A DNA stretch of 64,000 bases from Styela clava (Eukaryota; Chordata; Ascidiacea; Stolidobranchia; Styelidae), in the NCBI RefSeq assembly GCF_964204865.1, contig NC_135250.1, positions 19,521,395 to 19,585,394 of the forward strand, in the 5' to 3' direction. The notes beneath the pieces were generated by a model. That model made no database searches. It saw only the letters and a list, made by a program, of their open reading frames with translations, and was not told the origin of the DNA. Shown here in pieces: positions 36,327 through 49,187 of the stretch. Made by a program: the position numbers and the translations under genes. Numbering within the stretch: the stretch's first letter is position 1; the number at the start of each line of letters is the position of its first letter.

Positions 36327-36376
36327 AAAATAGAGGAACGCTTCACGATTGTGCGTTTCATCCTTGCGCAGGGGCC

Positions 36377-36407
<31 letters not shown>

Positions 36408-36421
36408 TTCGAAAGTAGTAC
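36327..36421 (-). pseudogene. U6 copy 83, 5' stem-loop deleted
   Basis: 95 nt: a 12-bp deletion removes the 3' arm of the 5' stem-loop, joining the A-tract to CGAAAGTAGTAC. Catalytic motifs intact; C77A. Lacking the 5' stem-loop it is probably unstable. Confidence 0.75.
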
Positions 36422-36754
36422 ACTACACACACTCCCAGTGGTCGTATATGTACGTAGTAATTAGAAGTCAAATATCTATTATGATGGCTGTAATAGTAGT
36501 AGCAAAATGTTTTCTCCGAAATTACCATTGGTTGGAGGTATTTAATTTAAATAAGATATGTCTGTTTAAGAGGAGAAACAAACCGTTATATATGATATTA
36601 CCATTGATTGAAAGTTTATAACTTAGACTTTTCACTCATCGATTCATACTTTTTAGACAAATAGTCAAATTAACTGGTTTAATAGAACAGAGTTTGAACT
36701 GTTAATAATATTTCACTTTTTTCGTAAAATTTATTAAAATTAGAGATTTCCCAA

Positions 36755-36804
36755 AAAATAGAGGAACGCTTCACGATTGTGCGTGTCATCCTTGCGCAGG
36801 GGCC

Positions 36805-36835
<31 letters not shown>

Positions 36836-36861
36836 TCCATATGTTTACTCGAAAATAGTAC
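36755..36861 (-). ncRNA. U6: U6 snRNA copy 84, class A variant
   Basis: Motifs intact; G16A, U17A, C7U weaken the 5' stem; A25G. Confidence 0.7.
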
Positions 36862-37195
36862 ACTACACACACTCCCAGTGGTCGTATATGTACGTAGTAA
36901 TTAGAAGTCAAATATCTATTATGGTGGCTGTAATAGTAGTAGCAAAATATTTCTCCCGAAATGACCATTGGTTTAAGGTATTTAATTTGAATACGATATG
37001 TCTGTTTAAGAGGAGAAACAAACCGTTATATATGATATTACCATCGATTGAAAGTTTATAACTTGGAATTTTCACTCATCGGTTCATACTTTTTAGACAA
37101 ATAGTCAAATTAACTGGTTTAATTGAACAGAGATTGAACTGTTAGTAATATTCCACTTTTTTCCTGAAATTGAGTGAAATTAGAGATTTCTCACA

Positions 37196-37302
37196 AAAAA
37201 AGAGGAGCGCTTCACGATTGTGCGTGTCATCCTTGCGCAGGGGACATGCTAATCTTCTCTGTATCGCTCAATTTTTTTCATATGTACACTCGAAGGTACT
37301 AC
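37196..37302 (-). ncRNA. U6: U6 snRNA copy 85, class C
   Basis: G36-C96; C4G and U8C unpair two positions of the 5' stem. Confidence 0.75.
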
Positions 37303-37635
37303 ACTCCACACACTCCGAGTGGTCGTATATGTACGTAGTAATTAGAAGTCAAATATCTATTATGGTGGCTGTAATAGTAGTAGCAAAATGTTTCCACCGA
37401 AATTACCATTGGTTGAAGGTATTTAATTTAAATACGATATGTCTGTTTAAGAGGAGAAACAAACCGTTATATATGATATTACCATCGATTGAAAGTTTAT
37501 AACTTGGAATTTTCACTCATCGATTCATACTTTTTAGAGAAATAGTCAAATTAACTGGTTTAATTGAACAGAGATTGAACTGTTAGTAATATTCCACTTT
37601 TTTCGTAAAATTTATTAAAATTAGAGATTTCCCAC

Positions 37636-37685
37636 AAAATAGAGGAACGCTTCACGATTGTGCGTGTCATCCTTGCGCAGGGGCC

Positions 37686-37716
<31 letters not shown>

Positions 37717-37742
37717 TTCATATGTACACTCGAAAGTAGTAC
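37636..37742 (-). ncRNA. U6: U6 snRNA copy 86, class A
   Basis: Exact class A consensus. Confidence 0.9.
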
Positions 37743-38075
37743 ACTACACACACTCCCAGTGGTCGTATATGTACGTAGTAATTAGAAGTCAAATATCTAT
37801 TATGGTGGCTGTAATAGTAGTAGCAAAATATTTCCTCCGAAATGACCATTGGTATAAGGTATTTAATTTAAATACGATATGTCTGTTTAAGAGGAGAAAC
37901 AAACTGTTATATATGATATTACCATCGATTGAAAGTTTATAACTTGGAATTTTCACTCATCGATTCATACTTTTTAGAGAAATCGTCAAATTAACTGGTT
38001 TAATTGAACAGAGATTAAACTGTTAGTATTATTCCACTTTTTTCGTCAAATTTATTAAAATTAGAGATTTCCCAC

Positions 38076-38125
38076 AAAATAGAGGAACGCTTCGCGATTG
38101 TGCGTGTCATCCTTGCGCAGGGGCC

Positions 38126-38156
<31 letters not shown>

Positions 38157-38182
38157 TTCATATGTACACTCGAAAGTAGTAC
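38076..38182 (-). ncRNA. U6: U6 snRNA copy 87, class A
   Basis: Single change U89C. Confidence 0.87.
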
Positions 38183-38515
38183 ACTACACACACTCCCAGT
38201 GGTCGTATATGTACGTAGTAATTAGAAGTCAAATATCTATTATGGTGGCTGTACTAGTAGTAGCAAAATATTTCCTCCGAAATGACCATTGGTTGAAGGT
38301 ATTTTATTTAAATACGATATGTCTGTTTAAGAGGAGAAACAAACCGTTATATATGATATTACCATCGATTGAAAGTTTATAACTTGGAATTTTCACTCAT
38401 CGATTCATACTTTTTAGACAAATAGTCAAATTAACTGGTTTAATTGAACAGAGATTGAACTGTTAGTAATATTCCACTTTTTTCCTGAAATTGAGTGAAA
38501 TTAGAGATTTCTCAC

Positions 38516-38622
38516 AAAACGGAGGAACGCTTCACGATTGTGCGTGTCATCCTTGCGCAGGGGCCATGCTAATCTTCTCTGTATCGCTCAAATTTTTTCA
38601 TATGTACACTCGAAAGTAGTAC
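38516..38622 (-). ncRNA. U6: U6 snRNA copy 88, class H
   Basis: Class H; 3' tail reads CCTCCG before the T run instead of CCTCTG. Confidence 0.8.
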
Positions 38623-38955
38623 ACTCCACACACTCCCAGTGGTCGTATATGTACGTAGTAATTAGAAGTCAAATATCTATTATGATGGCTGTAATAGTAG
38701 TAGCAAAATGTTTTCTCCGAAATTACCATTGGTTGGAGGTATTTAATTTAAATAAGATATGTCTGTTTAAGAGGAGAAACAAACCGTTATATATGATATT
38801 ACCATTGATTGAAAGTTTATAACTTAGACTTTTCACTCATCGATTCATACTTTTTAGACAAATAGTCAAATTAACTGGTTTAATAGATCAGAGTTTGAAC
38901 TGTTAATAATATTTCACTTTTTTCGTAAAATTTATTAAAATTAGAGATTTCCCAC

Positions 38956-39062
38956 AAAATAGAGGAACGCTTCACGATTGTGCGTGTCATCCTTGCGCAG
39001 GGGACATGCTAATCTTCTCTGTATCGCTCATTTTTTTTCATATGTACACACGAAGGTAGTAC
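38956..39062 (-). ncRNA. U6: U6 snRNA copy 89, class C*
   Basis: Motifs intact; G36 with U96, G59U; U8C and A13U at the loop-closing pair and a longer A-tract. Confidence 0.72.
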
Positions 39063-39395
39063 ACTCCACACACTCCCAGTGGTCGTATATGTACGTAGTA
39101 ATTAGAAGTCAAATATCTATTATGGTGGCTGTAATAGTAGTAGCAAAATGTTTCCACCGAAATTACCATTGGTTGAAGGTATTTAATTTAAATACGATAT
39201 GTCTGTTTAAGAGGAGAAACAAACCGTAATATATAATATTACCATTGATTAAAAGTTTATAACTTAGACTTTTCACTCATCGATTCATACTTTTTAGACA
39301 AATAGTCAAATTAACTGGTTTAATTGAACAGAGTTTGAACTGTTAATAGTATTTCACTTTTTTCGTAAAATTTAATAAAATTAGAGATTTTCCAA

Positions 39396-39502
39396 AAAAT
39401 AGAGGAACGCTTCACGATTGTGCGTGTCATCCTTGCGCAGGGGCCATGCTAATCTTCTATGTATCGTTCCAATTTTTTCATATGTACACTCGAAAGTAGT
39501 AC
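39396..39502 (-). pseudogene. U6 copy 90, class F (ACAUAGA)
   Basis: G44U only; block partner of copy 81. Confidence 0.75.
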
Positions 39503-39835
39503 ACTTCACATACTCCCACTGGTCGTATATGTACGTAGTAATTAGAAGTTAAATATCTATAATGGTGGCTGTAATAGTAGTAGCAAAATGTTTCCTCCGA
39601 AATGACCATTGGTTGAAGGTATTTAATTTAAATACGATATGTCTGTTTAGGAGGAGAAACAAACCGGTATATATGATATTACCATCGATTGAAAGTTTAT
39701 AATTTGGGCTTTTTACTCATCAATTCATACTTTTTGGACAAATAGTCGAATTCACTGGTGTAATTAAACAGAGATTGAACTTTTCGTGATATTCCACTTT
39801 TTTCCTGAAATTGAGTGAAATCAGAGATTTCCCAC

Positions 39836-39942
39836 AAAATAGAGGAACGCTTCACGATTGTGCGTGCCATCCTTACCCAGGGGCCATTCTAATCTTCCAT
39901 GTATCGTTCCATTTTTTTCATAAGTACACTCAAAATTAGTAC
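39836..39942 (-). pseudogene. U6 copy 91, class D (ACAUGGA, AGA)
   Basis: Both motifs mutated; UUUG loop cap. Confidence 0.8.
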
Positions 39943-40275
39943 ACTCCACACACTCCCAGTAGTCGTATATGTACGTAGAAATTAGAAGTCAAATATCTAT
40001 TATGGTGGCTGTAATAGTAGTAGCAAAATGTTTCCTCCGAAATTACCATTGGTTGAAGGTATTTAATTTAAATACGATATGTCTGTTTAAGAGGAGAAAC
40101 AAACCGTTATATATGATATTACCATCGATTGAAAGTTTATAACTTGGAATTTTCACTCATCGATTCATACTTTTTAGAAAAATAGTCAAATTAACTGGTT
40201 TAATTGAACAGAGATTGAACTGTTAGTAATATTCCACTTTTTTCGTAAAATTTATTAAAATTAGAGATTTCCCAC

Positions 40276-40325
40276 AAAATAGAGGAACGCTTCACGATTG
40301 TGCGTTTCATCCTTGCGCAGGGGCC

Positions 40326-40356
<31 letters not shown>

Positions 40357-40382
40357 TTCATATGTACACTCGAAAGTAGTAC
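40276..40382 (-). ncRNA. U6: U6 snRNA copy 92, class A
   Basis: Single change C77A, shared with copies 73 and 83. Confidence 0.83.
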
Positions 40383-40715
40383 ACTACACACACTCCCAGT
40401 GGTCGTATATGTACGTAGTAATTAGAAGTCAAATATCTATTATGGTGGCTGTAATAGTAGTAGCAAAATATTTCCTCCGAAATGACCATTGGTATAAGGT
40501 ATTTAATTTAAATACGATATGTCTGTTTAAGAGGAGAAACAAACCGTTATATATGATATTACCATCGATTGAAAGTTTATAACTTGGAATTTTCACTCAT
40601 CGATTCATACTTTTTAGACAAATAGTCAAATTAACTGGTTTAATTGAACAGAGATTGAACTGTTAATAATATTCCACTTTTTTCCTGAAATTGAGTGAAA
40701 TTAGAGATTTCTCAC

Positions 40716-40823
40716 AAAACAGAGGAACGCTTCACGATTGTGCGTGTCATCCTTGCGCAGGGGCCATGCTAATCTTCTCTGTATCGCTCAAATTTTTTCA
40801 TATGTACACTCGAAAAGTAGTAC
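40716..40823 (-). ncRNA. U6: U6 snRNA copy 93, class H
   Basis: 108 nt: one extra T in the 5' loop (CUUUUCGAG). Motifs intact. Confidence 0.75.
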
Positions 40824-41156
40824 ACTCCACACACTCCCAGTGGTCGTATATGTACGTAGTAATTAGAAGTCAAATATCTATTATGATGGCTGTAATAGTA
40901 GTAGCAAAATGTTTTCTCCGAAATTACCATTGGTTGGAGGTATTTAATTTAAATAAGATATGTCTGTTTAAGAGGAGAAACAAACCGTTATATATGATAT
41001 TACCATTGATTGAAAGTTTATAACTTAGACTTTTCACTCATCGATTCATACTTTTTAGACAAATAGTCAAATTAACTGGTTTAATAGAACAGAGTTTGAA
41101 CTGTTAATAATATTTCACTTTTTTCGTAAAATTTATTAAAATTAGAGATTTCCCAA

Positions 41157-41206
41157 AAAATAGAGGAACGCTTCACGATTGTGCGTGTCATCCTTGCGCA
41201 GGGGCC

Positions 41207-41237
<31 letters not shown>

Positions 41238-41263
41238 TTCATATGTTTACTCGAAAATAGTAC
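41157..41263 (-). ncRNA. U6: U6 snRNA copy 94, class A variant
   Basis: Motifs intact; G16A, U17A, C7U in the 5' stem as in copy 84. Confidence 0.72.
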
Positions 41264-41597
41264 ACTACACACACTCCCAGTGGTCGTATATGTACGTAGT
41301 AATTAGAAGTCAAATATCTATTATGGTGGCTGTAATAGTAGTAGCAAAATATTTCTCCCGAAATGACCATTGGTTTAAGGTATTTAATTTGAATACGATA
41401 TGTCTGTTTAAGAGGAGAAACAAACCGTTATATATGATATTACCATCGATTGAAAGTTTATAACTTGGAATTTTCACTCATCGATTCATACTTTTTAGAC
41501 AAATAGTCAAATTAACTGGTTTAATTGAACAGAGATTGAACTGTTAGTAATATTCCACTTTTTTCCTGAAATTGAGTGAAATTAGAGATTTCTCACA

Positions 41598-41704
41598 AAA
41601 AAAGAGGAGCGCTTCACGATTGTGCGTGTCATCCTTGCGCAGGGGACATGCTAATCTTCTCTGTATCGCTCAATTTTTTTCATATGTACACTCGAAGGTA
41701 CTAC
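41598..41704 (-). ncRNA. U6: U6 snRNA copy 95, class C
   Basis: As copy 85 (C4G, U8C); opens the first nine-unit block. Confidence 0.75.
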
Positions 41705-42037
41705 ACTCCACACACTCCGAGTGGTCGTATATGTACGTAGTAATTAGAAGTCAAATATCTATTATGGTGGCTGTAATAGTAGTAGCAAAATGTTTCCACC
41801 GAAATTACCATTGGTTGAAGGTATTTAATTTAAATACGATATGTCTGTTTAAGAGGAGAAACAAACCGTTATATATGATATTACCATTGATTGAAAGTTT
41901 ATAACTTGGAATTTTCACTCATCGATTCATACTTTTTAGAGAAATAGTCAAATTAACTGGTTTAATTGAACAGAGATTGAACTGTTAGTAATATTCCACT
42001 TTTTTCGTAAAATTTATTAAAATTAGAGATTTCCCAC

Positions 42038-42087
42038 AAAATAGAGGAACGCTTCACGATTGTGCGTGTCATCCTTGCGCAGGGGCC

Positions 42088-42118
<31 letters not shown>

Positions 42119-42144
42119 TTCATATGTACACTCGAAAGTAGTAC
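42038..42144 (-). ncRNA. U6: U6 snRNA copy 96, class A
   Basis: Exact class A consensus. Confidence 0.9.
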
Positions 42145-42477
42145 ACTACACACACTCCCAGTGGTCGTATATGTACGTAGTAATTAGAAGTCAAATATCT
42201 ATTATGGTGGCTGTAATAGTAGTAGCAAAATATTTCCTCCGAAATGACCATTGGTATAAGGTATTTAATTTAAATACGATATGTCTGTTTAAGAGGAGAA
42301 ACAAACTGTTATATATGATATTACCATCGATTGAAAGTTTATAACTTGGAATTTTCACTCATCGATTCATACTTTTTAGAGAAATCGTCAAATTAACTGG
42401 TTTAATTGAACAGAGATTAAACTGTTAGTATTATTCCACTTTTTTCGTCAAATTTATTAAAATTAGAGATTTCCCAC

Positions 42478-42527
42478 AAAATAGAGGAACGCTTCACGAT
42501 TGTGCGTGTCATCCTTGCGCAGGGGCC

Positions 42528-42558
<31 letters not shown>

Positions 42559-42584
42559 TTCATATGTACACTCGAAAGTAGTAC
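42478..42584 (-). ncRNA. U6: U6 snRNA copy 97, class A
   Basis: Exact class A consensus. Confidence 0.9.
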
Positions 42585-42917
42585 ACTACACACACTCCCA
42601 GTGGTCGTATATGTACGTAGTAATTAGAAGTCAAATATCTATTATGGTGGCTGTACTAGTAGTAGCAAAATATTTCCTCCGAAATGACCATTGGTTGAAG
42701 GTATTTTATTTAAATACGATATGTCTGTTTAAGAGGAGAAACAAACCGTTATATATGATATTACCATCGATTGAAAGTTTATAACTTGGAATTTTCACTC
42801 ATCGATTCATACTTTTTAGACAAATAGTCAAATTAACTGGTTTAATTGAACAGAGATTGAACTGTTAGTAATATTCCACTTTTTTCCTGAAATTGAGTGA
42901 AATTAGAGATTTCTCAC

Positions 42918-43024
42918 AAAACGGAGGAACGCTTCACGATTGTGCGTGTCATCCTTGCGCAGGGGCCATGCTAATCTTCTCTGTATCGCTCAAATTTTTT
43001 CATATGTACACTCGAAAGTAGTAC
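42918..43024 (-). ncRNA. U6: U6 snRNA copy 98, class H
   Basis: As copy 88. Confidence 0.8.
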
Positions 43025-43357
43025 ACTCCACACACTCCCAGTGGTCGTATATGTACGTAGTAATTAGAAGTCAAATATCTATTATGATGGCTGTAATAGT
43101 AGTAGCAAAATGTTTTCTCCGAAATTACCATTGGTTGGAGGTATTTAATTTAAATAAGATATGTCTGTTTAAGAGGAGAAACAAACCGTTATATATGATA
43201 TTACCATTGATTGAAAGTTTATAACTTAGACTTTTCACTCATCGATTCATACTTTTTAGACAAATAGTCAAATTAACTGGTTTAATAGATCAGAGTTTGA
43301 ACTGTTAATAATATTTCACTTTTTTCGTAAAATTTATTAAAATTAGAGATTTCCCAC

Positions 43358-43464
43358 AAAATAGAGGAACGCTTCACGATTGTGCGTGTCATCCTTGCGC
43401 AGGGGACATGCTAATCTTCTCTGTATCGCTCAATTTTTTTCCTATGTACACACGAAGGTAGTAC
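43358..43464 (-). ncRNA. U6: U6 snRNA copy 99, class C*
   Basis: U8C, A13U and a changed linker base (CCTATG on the plus strand); motifs intact. Confidence 0.72.
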
Positions 43465-43797
43465 ACTCCACACACTCCGAGTGGTCGTATATGTACGTAG
43501 TAATTAGAAGTCAAATATCTATTATGGTGGCTGTAATAGTAGTAGCAAAATGTTTCCACCGAAATTACCATTGGTTGAAGGTATTTAATTTAAATACGAT
43601 ATGTCTGTTTAAGAGGAGAAACAAACCGTTATATATGATATTACCATCGATTGAAATTTTATAACTTGGAATTTTCACTCATCGATTCATACTTTTTAGA
43701 GAAATAGTCAAATTAACTGGTTTAATTGAACAGAGATTGAACTGTTAGTATTATTCCACTTTTTTCGTCAAATTTATTAAAATTAGAGATTTCCCAC

Positions 43798-43846
43798 AAA
43801 ATAGAGGAACGCTTCACGATTGTGCGTGTCACTCTGCGCAGGGGCC

Positions 43847-43877
<31 letters not shown>

Positions 43878-43903
43878 TTCATATGTACACTCGAAAGTAG
43901 TAC
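43798..43903 (-). ncRNA. U6: U6 snRNA copy 100, class A with 1-nt deletion
   Basis: 106 nt: the internal stem-loop loses one base (GCGCAGAGUGAC for GCGCAAGGAUGAC). ACAGAGA and AGC intact, but the stem is disturbed. Marker for the nine-unit block. Confidence 0.65.
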
Positions 43904-44236
43904 ACTACGCACACTCCCAGTGGTCGTATATGTACGTAGTAATTAGAAGTCAAATATCTATTATGGTGGCTGTACTAGTAGTAGCAAAATATTTCCTCCG
44001 AAATGACCATTGGTTGAAGGTATTTTATTTAAATACGATATGTCTGTTTAAGAGGAGAAACAAACCGTTATATATGATATTACCATCGATTGAAAGTTTA
44101 TAACTTGGAATTTTCACTCATCGATTCATACTTTTTAGACAAATAGTCAAGTTAACTGGTTTAATTGAACAGAGATTGAACTGTTAGTATTATTCCACTT
44201 TTTTCGTCAAATTTATTAAAATTAGAGATTTCCCAC

Positions 44237-44286
44237 AAAATAGAGGAACGCTTCACGATTGTGCGTGTCATCCTTGCGCAGGGGCC

Positions 44287-44317
<31 letters not shown>

Positions 44318-44343
44318 TTCATAAGTACACTCGAAAGTAGTAC
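44237..44343 (-). ncRNA. U6: U6 snRNA copy 101, class A
   Basis: Single change A20U after the 5' stem-loop. Confidence 0.85.
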
Positions 44344-44676
44344 ACTACACACACTCCCAGTGGTCGTATATGTACGTAGTAATTAGAAGTCAAATATCTA
44401 TTATGGTGGCTGTACTAGTAGTAGCAAAATATTTCCTCCGTAATGACCATTGGTTGAAGGTATTTTATTTAAATACGATATGTCTGTTTAAGAGGAGAAA
44501 CAAACCGTTATATAAGATATTACCATCGATTGAAAGTTTATAACTTGGAATTTTCACTCATCGATTCATACTTTTTAGACAAATAGTCAAATTAACTGGT
44601 TTAATTGAACAGAGATTGAACTGTTAGTAATATTCCACTTTTTTCCTGAAATTGAGTGAAATTAGAGATTTCTCAC

Positions 44677-44783
44677 AAAACAGAGGAACGCTTCACGATT
44701 GTGCGTGTCATCCTTGCGCAGGGGCCATGCTAATCTTCTCTGTATCGCTCAAATTTTTTCATATGTACACTCGAAAGTAGTAC
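44677..44783 (-). ncRNA. U6: U6 snRNA copy 102, class H
   Basis: Class H consensus. Confidence 0.8.
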
Positions 44784-45118
44784 ACTCCACACACTCCCAG
44801 TGGTCGTATATGTACGTAGTAATTAGAAGTCAAATATCTATTATGATGGCTGTAATAGTAGTTGCAAAATGTTTTCTCCGAAATTACCATAGGTTGAAGG
44901 TATTTAGTTTAAATAAGATATGTCTGTTTAAGAGGAGAAACAAACCGTTATATATGATATTACCATTGATTGAAAGTTTATAACTTAGACTTTTCACTCA
45001 TCGATTCATACTTTTTAGACAAATATTCAAATTAACTGGTTTAATAGAACAGAGTTTGAACTGTTAATAATATTTCACTTTTTTCGTAAAATTTATTAAA
45101 GTTAGAGAGATTTCCCAA

Positions 45119-45168
45119 AAAATAGAGGAACGCTTCACGATTGTGCGTGTCATCCTTGCGCAGGGGCC

Positions 45169-45199
<31 letters not shown>

Positions 45200-45225
45200 T
45201 TCATATGTACACTCGAAAGTAGTAC
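45119..45225 (-). ncRNA. U6: U6 snRNA copy 103, class A
   Basis: Class A consensus with six-T stop; a 2-bp repeat (GAGAGATTT) lies just downstream. Confidence 0.9.
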
Positions 45226-45559
45226 ACTACACACACTCCCAGTGGTCGTATATGTACGTAGTAATTAGAAGTCAAATATCTATTATGGTGGCTGTAATAG
45301 TAGTAGCAAAATATTTCTCTCGAAATGACCATTGGTTTAAGGTATTTAATTTGAATACGATATGTCTGTTTAAGAGGAGAAACAAACCGTTATATATGAT
45401 ATTAACATCGATTGAAAGTTTATAACTTGGATTTTTCACTCATCGATTCATACTTTTTAGACAAATAGTCAAATTAACTGGTTTAATTGAACAGAGATTG
45501 AACTGTTAGTAATATTCCACTTTTTTCCTGAAATTGAGTGAAATTAGAGATTTCTCACA

Positions 45560-45666
45560 AAAAAAGAGGAGCGCTTCACGATTGTGCGTGTCATCCTTGC
45601 GCAGGGGACATGCTAATCTTCTCTGTATCGCTCAATTTTTTTCATATGTACACTCGAAGGTACTAC
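45560..45666 (-). ncRNA. U6: U6 snRNA copy 104, class C
   Basis: As copy 95. Confidence 0.75.
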
Positions 45667-45999
45667 ACTCCACACACTCCGAGTGGTCGTATATGTACGT
45701 AGTAATTAGAAGTCAAATATCTATTATGGTGGCTGTAATAGTAGTAGCAAAATGTTTCCACCGAAATTACCATTGGTTGAAGGTATTTAATTTAAATACG
45801 ATATGTCTGTTTAAGAGGAGAAACAAACCGTTATATATGATATTACCATTGATTGAAAGTTTATAACTTGGAATTTTCACTCATCGATTCATACTTTTTA
45901 GAGAAATAGTCAAATTAACTGGTTTAATTGAACAGAGATTGAACTGTTAGTAATATTCCACTTTTTTCGTAAAATTTATTAAAATTAGAGATTTCCCAC

Positions 46000-46049
46000 A
46001 AAATAGAGGAACGCTTCACGATTGTGCGTGTCATCCTTGCGCAGGGGCC

Positions 46050-46080
<31 letters not shown>

Positions 46081-46106
46081 TTCATATGTACACTCGAAAG
46101 TAGTAC
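46000..46106 (-). ncRNA. U6: U6 snRNA copy 105, class A
   Basis: Exact class A consensus. Confidence 0.9.
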
Positions 46107-46439
46107 ACTACACACACTCCCAGTGGTCGTATATGTACGTAGTAATTAGAAGTCAAATATCTATTATGGTGGCTGTAATAGTAGTAGCAAAATATTTCCT
46201 CCGAAATGACCATTGGTATAAGGTATTTAATTTAAATACGATATGTCTGTTTAAGAGGAGAAACAAACTGTTATATATGATATTACCATCGATTGAAAGT
46301 TTATAACTTGGAATTTTCACTCATCGATTCATACTTTTTAGAGAAATCGTCAAATTAACTGGTTTAATTGAACAGAGATTAAACTGTTAGTATTATTCCA
46401 CTTTTTTCGTCAAATTTATTAAAATTAGAGATTTCCCAC

Positions 46440-46489
46440 AAAATAGAGGAACGCTTCACGATTGTGCGTGTCATCCTTGCGCAGGGGCC

Positions 46490-46520
<31 letters not shown>

Positions 46521-46546
46521 TTCATATGTACACTCGAAAGTAGTAC
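46440..46546 (-). ncRNA. U6: U6 snRNA copy 106, class A
   Basis: Exact class A consensus. Confidence 0.9.
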
Positions 46547-46879
46547 ACTACACACACTCCCAGTGGTCGTATATGTACGTAGTAATTAGAAGTCAAATAT
46601 CTATTATGGTGGCTGTACTAGTAGTAGCAAAATATTTCCTCCGAAATGACCATTGGTTGAAGGTATTTTATTTAAATACGATATGTCTGTTTAAGAGGAG
46701 AAACAAACCGTTATATATGATATTACCATCGATTGAAAGTTTATAACTTGGAATTTTCACTCATCGATTCATACTTTTTAGACAAATAGTCAAATTAACT
46801 GGTTTAATTGAACAGAGATTGAACTGTTAGTAATATTCCACTTTTTTCCTGAAATTGAGTGAAATTAGAGATTTCTCAC

Positions 46880-46986
46880 AAAACGGAGGAACGCTTCACG
46901 ATTGTGCGTGTCATCCTTGCGCAGGGGCCATGCTAATCTTCTCTGTATCGCTCAAATTTTTTCATATGTACACTCGAAAGTAGTAC
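46880..46986 (-). ncRNA. U6: U6 snRNA copy 107, class H
   Basis: As copy 98. Confidence 0.8.
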
Positions 46987-47319
46987 ACTCCACACACTCC
47001 CAGTGGTCGTATATGTACGTAGTAATTAGAAGTCAAATATCTATTATGATGGCTGTAATAGTAGTAGCAAAATGTTTTCTCCGAAATTACCATTGGTTGG
47101 AGGTATTTAATTTAAATAAGATATGTCTGTTTAAGAGGAGAAACAAACCGTTATATATGATATTACCATTGATTGAAAGTTTATAACTTAGACTTTTCAC
47201 TCATCGATTCATACTTTTTAGACAAATAGTCAAATTAACTGGTTTAATAGATCAGAGTTTGAACTGTTAATAATATTTCACTTTTTTCGTAAAATTTATT
47301 AAAATTAGAGATTTCCCAC

Positions 47320-47426
47320 AAAATAGAGGAACGCTTCACGATTGTGCGTGTCATCCTTGCGCAGGGGACATGCTAATCTTCTCTGTATCGCTCAATTTTT
47401 TTCATATGTACACACGAAGGTAGTAC
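47320..47426 (-). ncRNA. U6: U6 snRNA copy 108, class C*
   Basis: U8C and A13U; linker normal, unlike block partner copy 99. Confidence 0.73.
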
Positions 47427-47759
47427 ACTCCACACACTCCGAGTGGTCGTATATGTACGTAGTAATTAGAAGTCAAATATCTATTATGGTGGCTGTAATA
47501 GTAGTAGCAAAATGTTTCCACCGAAATTACCATTGGTTGAAGGTATTTAATTTAAATACGATATGTCTGTTTAAGAGGAGAAACAAACCGTTATATATGA
47601 TATTACCATCGATTGAAATTTTATAACTTGGAATTTTCACTCATCGATTCATACTTTTTAGAGAAATAGTCAAATTAACTGGTTTAATTGAACAGAGATT
47701 GAACTGTTAGTATTATTCCACTTTTTTCGTCAAATTTATTAAAATTAGAGATTTCCCAC

Positions 47760-47808
47760 AAAATAGAGGAACGCTTCACGATTGTGCGTGTCACTCTGCG
47801 CAGGGGCC

Positions 47809-47839
<31 letters not shown>

Positions 47840-47865
47840 TTCATATGTACATTCGAAAGTAGTAC
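47760..47865 (-). ncRNA. U6: U6 snRNA copy 109, class A with 1-nt deletion
   Basis: Same internal stem-loop deletion as copy 100, plus G14A in the 5' stem. Confidence 0.65.
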
Positions 47866-48198
47866 ACTACGCACACTCCCAGTGGTCGTATATGTACGTA
47901 GTAATTAGAAGTCAAATATCTATTATGGTGGCTGTACTAGTAGTAGCAAAATATTTCCTCCGAAATGACCATTGGTTGAAGGTATTTTATTTAAATACGA
48001 TATGTCTGTTTAAGAGGAGAAACAAACCGTTATATATGATATTACCATCGATTGAAAGTTTATAACTTGGAATTTTCACTCATCGATTCATACTTTTTAG
48101 ACAAATAGTCAAGTTAACTGGTTTAATTGAACAGAGATTGAACTGTTAGTATTATTCCACTTTTTTCGTCAAATTTATTAAAATTAGAGATTTCCCAC

Positions 48199-48248
48199 AA
48201 AATAGAGGAACGCTTCACGATTGTGCGTGTCATCCTTGCGCAGGGGCC

Positions 48249-48279
<31 letters not shown>

Positions 48280-48305
48280 TTCATAAGTACACTCGAAAGT
48301 AGTAC
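48199..48305 (-). ncRNA. U6: U6 snRNA copy 110, class A
   Basis: A20U only. Confidence 0.85.
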
Positions 48306-48638
48306 ACTACACACACTCCCAGTGGTCGTATATGTACGTAGTAATTAGAAGTCAAATATCTATTATGGTGGCTGTACTAGTAGTAGCAAAATATTTCCTC
48401 CGTAATGACCATTGGTTGAAGGTATTTTATTTAAATACGATATGTCTGTTTAAGAGGAGAAACAAACCGTTATATAAGATATTACCATCGATTGAAAGTT
48501 TATAACTTGGAATTTTCACTCATCGATTCATACTTTTTAGACAAATAGTCAAATTAACTGGTTTAATTGAACAGAGATTGAACTGTTAGTAATATTCCAC
48601 TTTTTTCCTGAAATTGAGTGAAATTAGAGATTTCTCAC

Positions 48639-48745
48639 AAAACAGAGGAACGCTTCACGATTGTGCGTGTCATCCTTGCGCAGGGGCCATGCTAATCTTC
48701 TCTGTATCGCTCAAATTTTTTCATATGTACACTCGAAAGTAGTAC
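48639..48745 (-). ncRNA. U6: U6 snRNA copy 111, class H
   Basis: Class H consensus. Confidence 0.8.
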
Positions 48746-49080
48746 ACTCCACACACTCCCAGTGGTCGTATATGTACGTAGTAATTAGAAGTCAAATATC
48801 TATTATGATGGCTGTAATAGTAGTTGCAAAATGTTTTCTCCGAAATTACCATAGGTTGAAGGTATTTAGTTTAAATAAGATATGTCTGTTTAAGAGGAGA
48901 AACAAACCGTTATATATGATATTACCATTGATTGAAAGTTTATAACTTAGACTTTTCACTCATCGATTCATACTTTTTAGACAAATATTCAAATTAACTG
49001 GTTTAATAGAACAGAGTTTGAACTGTTAATAATATTTCACTTTTTTCGTAAAATTTATTAAAGTTAGAGAGATTTCCCAA

Positions 49081-49130
49081 AAAATAGAGGAACGCTTCAC
49101 GATTGTGCGTGTCATCCTTGCGCAGGGGCC

Positions 49131-49161
<31 letters not shown>

Positions 49162-49187
49162 TTCATATGTACACTCGAAAGTAGTAC
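49081..49187 (-). ncRNA. U6: U6 snRNA copy 112, class A
   Basis: Class A consensus, as copy 103. Confidence 0.9.

Larger units (their letters stand above)
41598..45559 (-). repeat. Nine-unit higher-order block, first copy
   Basis: Nine units of classes C, A, A, H, C*, A, A, H, A over 3962 bp. It carries a private marker, a 1-nt loss in the internal stem-loop of the sixth copy (43798-43903). The left part also matches units from 37196 onward, 4402 bp (ten units) upstream. Confidence 0.85.
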
